Assembly: GCA_941918925.1 (NCBI GenBank)
Contig: OW799233.1
Location: 139,688,223-139,752,222 of the forward strand
Direction: 5' to 3'
Length of the DNA: 64,000 bases
Origin: Phyto melanocephala
Taxonomy: Eukaryota > Arthropoda > Insecta > Diptera > Rhinophoridae
Positions within the stretch are counted from its first letter, which is position 1. Every line of letters starts with the position of its first letter. A model generated the notes under the pieces. That model saw only the letters and a program-made list of their open reading frames with translations, had not been told where the DNA came from and searched no databases. The position numbers and the translations under genes are program-made. Shown in pieces: positions 22,127-31,622 of the stretch.

Positions 22127-24557
22127 AACAAGTAAGAGCATTATATTCGGCTGTGCCGAATCTTTTATACATGTACATTTAAAGCACAATATTTATTATT
22201 TTGTTAATCGCTATAGAATAATCTGTTTATAATAAAATATGTATCACTTTCTTTGTAGAGGGTGGTTAAATTTTAAGGGCCCATGTTGAAGGTCAACCAC
22301 ACCTAAACTTCAACTTTTTTCTTGCATTTCATTTGACATTTCTCAATCTCAGACTAACTCAATTTGAACCGTGGAAAGATACGCAATCGAGCAACGCTTT
22401 TAAATATTAAAGATTTTTATAAAAATGGGCGTTCAAATCAAAATGCATTATGTGCACTTCGTAATTCTTTTGGTCAACATAATCGTTCGAATTCGTCCAC
22501 AATCGTGAGAATTGTAAAAAATATTTAAATGTCTGCAAAGCAGGTTTGTATGAAATGTGAAAACATCTGTGAATGCCACCTTAGTTCGTTGAATGGGAAA
22601 CATTGCTGTTTTTCACTATAACGTGGCAAAAGAGCAAACAACCTCGACTCATCATCGTGCCCAACAATTGAGCATCAACAGTGTCATTGAAAATTTGGAC
22701 TATCGGATCGAGGTGTGCCGCCGAGGTTGGGGGGGCCATTTAGCCGATATTTTGTTCCATACATAATTGAAGCATACAAATATTATCATTATAAAAATAA
22801 ATGATAATAATTTCATAATAATTTTATTCAAAATCAACATAGTCCCGTAAAATTAAACCACCCATTATAACTTCGACATGCTAGTTAAATGTTTTCGTAA
22901 ATTTAGTCTTTTAATGAAAGTGGCCGTTAAAATACGCGTGTCAATAAAGTTTCTGCTAATAAACATAACTTAGATATTTCAATATAGTCCTTTAGTATTC
23001 CAAAATCTTTATTCATAGAGAATTTACATGAATTTAAGGGGAAGAAAGTGAATTTAAGTTTAAATTTTAAGGGCCACAGGGTGATTTAAAATATACATTC
23101 TCTGCATTTTTCTAAAACGGGAAATTTATTAGTAAGACTTTGATTTTTAAACTTCTATAACATTTTGCTTTTAAAAGATTTTCAAACGAAATAAGTTTTG
23201 TATAATTTTAAAATTTGTTAGCCATTAGTACATGAAAATAAATTGTTTATAATGTTTAGAGATAATTTTTTTTACTTAGGTCAAAATTTTCCTAAATTCC
23301 CATTTTTAATAGAGCATAAATTCAGGAGAACATAAGCATAAGTTGTTAGCATGCCATCTAGTAGTTGCTAGTAGAGTCATCTATCTTATCATCTTTATCT
23401 TACATTTAGCTACAGTACAATAAATGGTGCAGTGTAAGAAGAATAAATGCTAATATATATGACTAATATATTTTTATAAAAATTTAAGGAAAAAAGTGTG
23501 CGTGGCACATCTATTTTCCGTTATAACGAAGACTTTGACCAAAAAGCCATGTTTGCAAAATTTCAGAATCGTACATATAGTTTTGTCAGTTTTATTACGT
23601 TTTAAATTTTAAATATACACTGTGCGGTTTTAAATTTTCGTACATTTTTATCTATAACTCTTTTCCTAATTCATAGATTTAAGCGATTTTCAGGGAAAAA
23701 TATTCTTTTGACTCGATAAATATATATTCGAAGTTTCATGACTACGTTTATGCGTCTGGACACAATTCAAAAGTGAAAGTGGGCGTTATAGTAGGCGCGT
23801 CAAAGTTGTTTTTGCTAATGAGTACAGCTTAGGTGTTTCAATATAGTCCTTTATTATTCCAAAATCTTTATTAATAGAGAAATTATATGAATTTTAGTTA
23901 AAACGTTATATGGGAGGTGGGCGTAAAAGTGGGCGTGGCACATTGATTTTCCGTTACAAGAAAGCGTGTCACCATAGAGCAAAGTGTGCAAAATTTCAGA
24001 GTCGGATATCCAATTTTGTTGCTTTTATGACGTTTTTGTTTTTAAATATACCGAAAAATACACTGTGCGGTATAAATTTTCGTACATTTTGATCGATAAC
24101 TCCTCTCCTAATGCATAGATATAGACAATTTTCGAAGAAAGATATTGTTTTTACTCAGGAAATATATATTCGAAGTTTCATGAGTCTACGTTAAGGCGTT
24201 TGGACACAATTCCATTTTTTTCGATGTACGAAGGACACGGTTTTTTCGACCTACTCTTGCTTTTTGAGCTATAACTCTCTTCCTAATTTTCCGATTTAGC
24301 CCATTTTCAATACCAAACAAACCTTGTCTATAGGAAAGATTCTGGCGAAAATTGAGCCCTCTAGCTTTTTCGGTGCGACCTCTATCGTGCTTTCAACAGA
24401 CGGACAGACGGACGGACATAGCTAGATCGTCATAAAATCAAACCCCGATTCAGAATATATATACTTTATGGGGTCTAAAATGGATATTTCGATGTGTTAC
24501 AAACGGAATGACAAAATGAATATACCCCCACCATTTTTTTGGTGGCAAGTATAAAAA
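22127..24557 (+). mobile_element. Mini-me/DINE-like element, composite subfamily (copy E)
   Basis: Standard 5' end (AACAAGTAAGAGCATTATA and hairpin) and 3' end (CCACCATTTTTTTGGTGG, then CAAGTATAAAAA). Order inside: MITE at the fixed TA (22258-22865); the shared segment X (about 23065-23460); a partial duplicate of the 3' module (about 23490-23765); one ~288-bp unit with its landmark at 23907; and the normal 3' module with a GTCY tract at about 24398-24420. Copy F has the same order, so E and F form a distinct subfamily. Confidence 0.85.
22258..22865 (+). mobile_element. Mariner-derived MITE inside copy E (full length)
   Basis: It is flanked by TA at 22256-22257 and 22866-22867. The terminal inverted repeats (GAGGGTGGTTAAATTTTAAG on the left; the right end is its near-complement, TTAAACCACCCAT) extend about 30 bp with mismatches. 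It encodes, with stops and frame changes, an N-terminal helix-turn-helix (QAMLLNIKDFYKNGRSNQNA-like) and a linker (NIAVFHYNVAKEQTTSTHHR, then AQQLSI). These are joined directly to the transposase tail (ENLDYRIEVC and GHLADILFHT). The whole DDE core is missing, which defines it as an internal-deletion derivative of a mariner-type element. Confidence 0.8.
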
Positions 24558-24689
24558 CAAAAAGTGCTGTATGTTGGGTAGTGGCAAAAAATTTTTTTTT
24601 TTGTTTTAGAAACTTTGTTGACATATATCTGATTTTAGGGGTGACTGGCACAACTTTTTTTGTGTGAAGGCCGACCCACCTTAGGGTAT
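24558..24689. other. No gene seen
   Basis: Short spacer between copy E and the decayed copy J. Nothing recognised. Confidence 0.4.
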
Positions 24690-26070
24690 ACTGATTCTAT
24701 TAATCCGTTTATAACGCATCGAAATATCAATTAAAAATCCTATAAAGTATATACTTATTGATCCCTAGTTTCATTTTAGGACAATATAGCATATATATAT
24801 ATATCTATATATAAACAATGTCCTTCTTAAATCCAACAAAATCCAATTGTGTTTAAACGCATTAACGTATAGCGATAAAATTTCTTAAGTATATAAAGGG
24901 TCCGCCCAATAACTTTTCTTTTTGAAAATGCTATAAAAAAAGTGTAGCTTCGGCTGTGTGGTGCGTAGCCTGTTGAAACCAAATGTTGCCAATATCCTCC
25001 TCTTCAATTTTTGTCAACAAAAATTTGTTCAACATGGCCCGATAATGATCGCCATTAACTACGTCCACTCCTTGCTCATTTTCGAAGAAAAATGGACCAA
25101 ATATGCCTCTGAACCAAAATCTGCACCAAACAGTGACTCGTTTTGAGCGTTTTTTCTGTGCCCCAAATGCGACAATTTTGCTTGTTTACATACCCGCCGA
25201 GATCAAAATGAGCTTCATCGGAAAAGATGATTTTTTCGCAAAATCGGCCAAAGTAATGTCGCAATATTTTCCAGAGTTGTTCAAGCGTATACACAACCAT
25301 ATTCGTTCAGCAGAAGGACAAAACTAATTATCTGTCGAATCGGTCATGAGCTGAGTGTTACCATTCACGAAATAAGTACTAGTTGAAAAAAACGTTAGAT
25401 GGCGGACCCTTTATAAAGTAAACAAAATATCGTAGTCTGAAAATTGCTCGAATCTACATAAACGTAACGAAAGGGTATTTGGATCAAAATGTACCATTAT
25501 TTATGCCACAAATTGTCTTTTTCGGCCTATTCAAAATTTAAAACGTAATGCTGACAAAATAAAATGCATAATTCTCAAAGTATTCAAACTTTAGTTTTAG
25601 TCCACTATTATATAAGAATTAGGCGTTAAATTCTCATATAATTTTCTATCGACAAAGATATTGGAAGAATGTAGGACTTTTTATTGAAATATCTTAGTTG
25701 AATTTATAAGCAAAAAGTATTTCGATGGGTCTAATTTAACGTCCACTTCTTACATACACCAATATCAATAAAACTCAGAAGTTCAAAAAAACTGATAAAA
25801 TTAGAAGTATTGTGATGAATTTTAGAATATATAGCTTTCTGGTTGATTTTTTTTTATAACGCTAGTAAACACAATGTTAACAACCTCTAGGTATCAATTC
25901 ATTCTCTCCAGTATCCGTATAAATACAACATTGTGGTGTAGTATTGTGAGTGGTATCACTTTTATTGTGGAAGTACTTAAGGTTCCATTGGCAGACTAAA
26001 TTTTGGAAAATAAATTAATAGCATATCGAAGTTACACAAAGAAAGCGATACATATTTCAATATACGAGAT
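24690..26070 (-). mobile_element. Old, decayed mini-me/DINE-like element (copy J)
   Basis: Diverged but collinear with the minus-strand copies F and G: AACGCATCGAAATATCAATT (about 24713), CCTATAAAGTATATAC, AAATCCAATTGTGTTTAAAC with CGCATTAACGTA (about 24837), GGATCAAAATGTACC (about 25480), an ATTCTCATATAATTTTCTAT block (about 25632), and finally ATAGCATATCGAAGTTACAC with AAAGAAAGCGATACATATTT (26020-26055). It is split by a mariner derivative at 24894-25413. At the MITE site it reads GAAGTTACACAAAGAAAG, with no insert: an empty site. Divergence makes it the oldest copy in the window. Confidence 0.65.
24894..25413 (-). mobile_element. Internally deleted mariner element (M6) nested in copy J
   Basis: The terminal inverted repeats TAAAGGGTCCGCC (left) and GGCGGACCCTTTA (right) are flanked by TA (24892-24893 and 25414-25415). 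On the minus strand it encodes a transposase remnant: LEQLWKILRHYFGRFCEK, then IIFSDEAHFDLGGYVNKQNC with the first catalytic Asp (25300-25076). Frameshifted pieces follow (FGPFFFENEQGVDVV, then DHYRAMLNKFLL). The second catalytic block is damaged (WFQQ joined to THHTAEATL, lacking the Asp), and everything from the third Asp on is missing. At 520 bp it is a non-autonomous derivative. Confidence 0.8.
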
Positions 26071-26079
26071 TATTCCATA

Positions 26080-26176
26080 CTGAAACAAAAAGGGTCACAG
26101 AACATATATACTTTATTAGGTCTTACATAATATGTCGATGTGCGCTGACACCATTTTTTTTTTGTGGTGAGTACAG
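26080..26176 (+). mobile_element. Mini-me-like 3'-end fragment
   Basis: ACATATATACTTTATTAGGTCT (about 26104), then ATGTCGATGTG and a degraded hairpin ACACCATTTTTTTTTTGTGGTG, correspond to the last ~90 bp of the main family in plus orientation. It lies head-to-head against the 5' end of copy J, giving an inverted junction. It is strongly diverged. Confidence 0.5.
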
Positions 26177-27714
26177 TATTTAAATAAAATAGTGTTAGAA
26201 ATAACCTATTAATTACCTAATCATCTTTATATTTTAAAACAATCAAGAAACTTAAATAAAATTTCTTTAAAGAACTATTCAGGCAAAACTTTTTCGCAGT
26301 TAGTTTATAAAACAGAAATCGTATTTCTACGCTGTAATTTCTCTAAATATATACATAAAACTATATGACTTGGTAAACGATTACACATTATCTGTAAAAT
26401 ACAAAAAAAACCGTTTTTTTATATGAGCGATAAATAAAATGTTGAGAAAAACCAGAATGAAACAATTTTCATTCATATAGTGAATGAATATTTCGGTTTT
26501 ATATTTTAATTGTAAATTCCTTTGTGTGACGCTCATTTATTATATTTAGCCCTTTCTGAGAGTAGAAATGTATGCATTTTTCCATGTAGTTTTTATGTTG
26601 TTCTTATAGGTTTTTGCTTTAATTTGAGGTCAGAGTATTTGGTTCTACTTCTGTTTTACTGAGTTTGAACTGTTTTATAATTTTAAATGTAATGGAACCG
26701 CAGTGCTTGTTTCTTTCCCTCACGCTTTCTCACGCTTTACTTACATACATAAATTGTCAAACCATTCATCTTGGAAATAAATATTGTAATTTGTTGGTTT
26801 TGTACACACCGGAAAGGAAACCAACTCCATAAAAGTGGCGACAAAGTGTTTGTTTTTTTACAGGAAAAGGGTCCATTTTGTGTTGATTTTTTTTTCTTTA
26901 TTTAGAGTGTGTGTATGTCCATTTCATATACATACATATACATGGCCATATCATATAAGCACACGTTTTATCTAAAACATATGGGTTTGTGTTGAATGTT
27001 ATTATTTCTATTGTACATATGTACGTCCATAACTTTATATGTATTTTAGTATACACAAATGTACGTGTGATCCTTAAAATATCTTTTTGGTTACTAGTTC
27101 ACCTCTTCAACAGTGCAATCCACTATGCACACTTACATACGTTTATATTAATATACGAATGTACAAAGATTTATAACAGAAATAAGAGACGACAAGTTAT
27201 TGTGTGAAATGTGTCATTTGTTACAGAAGTAAACAGACACATATACAAAAAATTAAACACTTACATATTCTCACTTTTATATAATTCTACACGAAAGCCT
27301 TCGAGTTTGGGTGCCATGTTTTTTCATTTAATTTTAATTTTTTTTTCTTCAAAAACTGTGGTATGATGCCATTTAGTAGTCTCTTGGTTGTTGACCATTA
27401 TTAAAACTAACACAATTTTATACTTTTCTTTACACATGCAAACATGTAATAAGAATATACTTACACACACATATATTTGCGAACAATTAATTATTATAAA
27501 TGCACCACCGCAACCAGTACTAAATTATACAAATACGTGTAGATATATATTAAAACAATACAAACACATGCATACATTTAAGCCCCCTAAATTTATAGCA
27601 ATAGGTAGTTGATAACAGGGTGAAAAATGAAAAGTGATACCAAACGAAACATCAAAATTTTTTTTAGTTTAAAAGACATTTTTGATAAAAAAAAAAGTGT
27701 AAAATCTTAAATGA
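26177..27714. other. No gene seen
   Basis: About 1.5 kb of AT-rich sequence with many TACATA-type runs. The open frames (26989-27207, 27388-27612) are low complexity and not supported as genes. Confidence 0.5.
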
Positions 27715-28601
27715 TAGAATTCTTTAATTCTGTCCATGTGTTAGTTAAAACTACATATCGTCCACGTTCATATCTTCCAATTTGGGCCTTAAAAAGTTCG
27801 TTATCATCTTATAATTGCGAACGCCATTCACAGTAACTGCCTGACCGGCCTTATTTTTGAAAAAAATACGGCCCAGTGATGCCGCCAGCCCATAAACCGC
27901 ACCAAACAGTAGGTCTTTGTGGGTGCATTGAATTGTCGTCAAATACTCTTGGATTATCATTCGCCCAAATGTGGCAATTCTGCTCATCACTGAAGATTAT
28001 TTTCTTCGAAAATTTATCTTCCACGGTTGCCACTCCTTGCCATCATTCTGACCATTGACGACGTTTGGAATGATCAAAAGGCTTTAGTCAAAGTCTATTG
28101 TTTTTTCTTTAGTCCTTGAGTCAGTTGCATCTTGTAAGCGTGTAAATGCAAGTCTTTATTGAAAGTGTTCATCAACGACGAGCGTGGGAGGTGCAATTTT
28201 TGGGCATGACGAGGACTGCTTTTTAGTCGCACTATCACGAACAGCAGCGATATTTTAGGCAGTACGAGCTGAACGAGCTTGGACTTGCATTTGTACATCT
28301 CCTACAGACACGGCTGGCTCAATTTTTTTCACGATTTTTTTGATTGTACGCACATTTGGATGATCAAATTGACCGAAAAAATCACGAATTGCATAATATG
28401 CACTTTGATTTGAACACCAATTTTCATAATAAGCCTGAGTTACTTTAACGCGTTGCTTGATTGTGCATCTTGCGATGGTTCAGATTGAGTTGGTCTGAAA
28501 TTGAGAAATGTCTAATGAAATGCAGAAAAGACTTTAGGTGTGTTTCACATTCAACATTGGCCTTTAAAAATAAGTCATCTTAATTTGGCCCACTCTGTAA
28601 T
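27715..28601 (-). pseudogene. Mariner-like transposase fossil (M5), cousin of the MITE
   Basis: The minus-strand 5' end (GAGTGGGCCAAATTAAGATG at about 28599) and the leader (ATGTTGAATGTGAAACACAC, then CATTTCTCAATTTCAGAC) resemble those of the MITE inside copies B-G. The coding part starts near 28450 with QRVKVTQAYYENWCSNQ and then AIRDFFGQFDHPNVRTI: a well-kept helix-turn-helix. It continues through a linker (LHLPRSSLMN, KDLHLHAYKMQLTQ) that is absent from M1-M4. The core reads KIIFSDE joined to QNCHIW, so about 12 residues after the first Asp are lost. It then reads through GPYFF, KAGQAVTVNGVRNY and LEDMNVDDM and stops; nothing after the second Asp block survives. There are several stops and frameshifts. 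Confidence 0.78.
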
Positions 28602-29520
28602 TATCATCTTGTATTTACAAAAGTATTGGATGGCATTTGCAAATTAATTTTGTTTAATTTATTCATTGTCACACTATTTTTGATATTTATATAATTCTTA
28701 GATGTTTTAAAACCAACGACCTCTAAGCCAGTGTTCCCCACAAACCAAAAGCGAGCTACGATACTGTATGCGAGTATTTATTCACAAATGTGCACATGCA
28801 TTTATGTGAAGTGTAGTATTTTTTACTTAAAAAAAAGAGTCCCGTTTTGTATACCCATGTCGCGTTTTCTTTTATTATTTTGTTTCTCAATTGATAATAA
28901 TATTGTATTTTACTCATGCATATAAATACTGTGTGTGTAAATATGTGTATCGCTGTATGTATGTTTGCAAAAATTTTATGAAAATTTATTATTTTTTCTT
29001 GTTTAATTTACAGTGACTTCTATTTCAATTATTTTTGTTTTATTTTACCTTGTTTTTGTTATTTTGTGTTTCGTTGTTCACTTTTAACTTTTTCATTGTC
29101 GTCGTATATTGTGAAAAATTCTTAACATTGTTTTTGCTTTGTTTCTTGTTACTGTTTTCGTCGTTTTTGGTGTGAGTAGCAGTTATTTAATTGGAAAATT
29201 TGTTTTATGAAAACATTAAATCACAATATATAAGGCTCCTTTTCTCGCAGTGGTAAAATAATAAAAATTTTTTCATATTTGTGACAAAGTGAAAAATTAT
29301 AGAAGAAATATTTCAGTTAATAGAAACTACTAAAAAAGCATTTGTAATATTTTGAAACGAGAATAGAAGAAATGAGGAGATACTTAAAATATAATATATG
29401 AAGTTTTAACTTAGACATTCTTATTTAGGGCACAAGGGAACGACAATAAAATTAAGTTTAAGTAAAAATCAACTGTTGGGAACAAGGAATTATTTTAAGA
29501 TCATGAAAGAAATTATTTTT
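28602..29520. other. No gene seen
   Basis: T-rich and AT-rich spacer with no supported coding sequence. Runs such as TTGTTTTTGTTATTTTGTG near 29050 are low complexity. Confidence 0.5.
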
Positions 29521-29590
29521 GTAACAAGGAAGAGCGCTATATGTTTTGGCTGCGCTGAATATCTACCTTCGCAAAAGAGAGGATATGCCA
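29521..29590 (+). mobile_element. Degraded mini-me-like 5'-end fragment
   Basis: AACAAGGAAGAGCGCTATAT followed by GGCTGCGCTGAATATCTACC corresponds to AACAAGTAAGAGCGCTATAT and the GGCTGTGCCGAATC hairpin of the family, including the start of the TATACCCTTC stretch. No 3' part is recognisable. Confidence 0.5.
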
Positions 29591-30414
29591 ACATAATTAT
29601 CAGTTGTTTGATAAAGTTGTTTGTGAAACAGATTTTCCTTAAATTTTCCGTGATTCAATTTTCACTTTTTGTGTGTAATGATCATAGTACGCAAAAAATT
29701 ATGTTTGTGAACACAATTTCATTTTTTTCGCTTGTTTTTTGGATTATGCTCTGAATTAAAAACGATAAAAGTTGTGAGTCAAATTCTATTTAGTATTTTT
29801 ATTTTTTTTCATTCTTTTCGCAAATAATATAAAAATATTTTTTTTTATTGATTTCGTTTGCAATACAATTTTTATTTTTAAAATTCGTCGTGTTTCATTC
29901 TTCTCACAAATTTAATATATTTCATTCAAAGCAAAATTAATCAAAAACGAATAATTTGTTTTAAAAATTTCCTCTTTTTATTTGTTGTTGTTTGTGGTAT
30001 GAAAAAAATCTTAACATTAAATAATGTACAGTAGCAATCATAATAATTTAAACAACACAATGCGTACTTAACAGATTGGATTTTGCTTATATGTATATAA
30101 ATAGCTGTATCGTGTATAAATATTATATTTTATATATCCATACATACATACATAATATTTGTATCCTCATAAATTTAATTATAATTGATTTAAAGATACG
30201 GACAAGAAAAACAACTTTATAGGTCTAATAAAATAATTAGGCATTTATATAAAAAGGTAAAGTCTTAAAAGGATATGCGTATTAGCAAAACACATATATA
30301 CCTGAAAATGTAAACAGAAAATTCATTACATTCCTAATTTTTTTTACTCAGTAAATTAAAAATCCTTGTTTGTCTTAAATTGTAACTCGGTATAAAAGCT
30401 ACTTTATATATAAG
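29591..30414. other. No gene seen
   Basis: AT-rich spacer. Nothing supported. Confidence 0.45.
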
Positions 30415-30673
30415 CATATCGATGCCTTAATTCCTCAACCTCGTAACTTAAAAATACGGTTTTGAGTTTTTCATATCAAACGATTGTTTTATGCTTTAAC
30501 TAAAAATGCTTAGTATATTATTACTACTAATATACATAAATACAATCAATTCCTTAATAATTGCATTTAAACTTTTTACCAAACACCGAAGTATAAAAAG
30601 ATTAACCGTTTTTTTTCTCCTGAAAAATTTTATTTTTTAAGATACGAGGTTGAGGAAGTAAGGCATCGATATG
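30415..30673. repeat. 259-bp inverted-repeat element
   Basis: The left arm (from CATATCGATGCCTTAATTCC, then TCAACCTCGTAACTTAAAAA) and the right arm (from TTTTTTAAGATACGAGGTTG to TAAGGCATCGATATG) are inverted copies over about 38 bp with few mismatches. They enclose about 180 bp of AT-rich spacer. No open frame. It has the shape of a small MITE or foldback. No clear target duplication was seen. Confidence 0.6.
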
Positions 30674-30858
30674 TGTGTATAGGTAAAAAGTTGTGTGTCA
30701 CACTGTACCCAATGCCTCTTTTAACAACAACAATACCTAAAAAACAAACGACATCAATAAAAAGGTATATGTGAAAATCATCCCTTGCAAGGAATACAAC
30801 ACAAAAATTTTTTTCGGCGCCACATAAAAAAAATGTGTGTATAGAAAAATATGTAATA

Positions 30859-31250
30859 CAGTCGGATTCGGTTAAGCTGCCGCCGTTTAATTGAAGAAAT
30901 CACTTAACTACAATTAAATATTTTTACTATATTTTAAAGAAAATGAGTTCGCTTAAGGGAAAATCAGTTTTACAGCTTTTATGTTTTTAAAGCTACAAAC
31001 TTCAATAAAGCAAACACTGCTTAGTAGAAAAAATTTCTTATTAATACACGACGAAATACAATGCTACAGCTAATTTGTTGCACTGTAGTGCAACATTTTC
31101 TCTTTTTTTGTTTAAAACAATATAAAAAGTAGTAAATCTATTTAACCAAAATGGTTTCAATTTATCCAAAGTTTTTTATTAATGAAAATCTTGCATAAGC
31201 CAAAAAAATAAATCCTTCAATTATCAAGTTCCCTTACCCGAATCCGACTG
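30859..31250. mobile_element. Pogo-like MITE
   Basis: The terminal inverted repeats CAGTCGGATTCGGTTAAG (left) and its complement TTACCCGAATCCGACTG (right) are flanked by TA on both sides (30857-30858 and 31251-31252). The left end, CAGTCGGATTCGGTTAAGCT, resembles the known pogo end CAGTATAATTCGCTTAGCTG in layout and in several positions. The 392-bp interior has no transposase. The pogo/Tigger assignment is an inference from the end sequence and the TA duplication. Confidence 0.65.
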
Positions 31251-31610
31251 TATACGTGTAATGTTTGTAAGTATGATGTTTGTGTACCGCTTAGCAGTTT
31301 AAAAAACCAACACACTATAACAAAGTATTCCGTTTATGAATGAAAGAAATACAAAACCAAAACCTACATATGAAACATTGTTTCTGCCGGCACCAAATAT
31401 TAGTAAAAAAATTGTGTATGCATTTAGGTATGTATGTCGCAAAAAATTAAAAAACAAGTTGCCACAAGTATTAACCTAAGATTCTTTACAAAAATTCTCA
31501 TAATAAAATTTTAACAAATTTATTGATTTGAATTAGTTTAATTTTTATTTATTCATCGGACAGTAATTCAAAAAAGATATATATATGAGTCTTAATAAAA
31601 ACAAAATATA
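31251..31610. other. Spacer and probable 3' flank of the hAT element
   Basis: AT-rich sequence with no gene. The hAT element's 3' end should lie here or just upstream, but a terminal repeat could not be fixed. Confidence 0.4.
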
Positions 31611-31622
31611 TAAAAATAAATA

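Noticed and set aside
29476..29754. A 92-codon open frame on the plus strand
   Set aside because: Its middle is a decayed mini-me 5' end and the rest is low complexity; not a gene.
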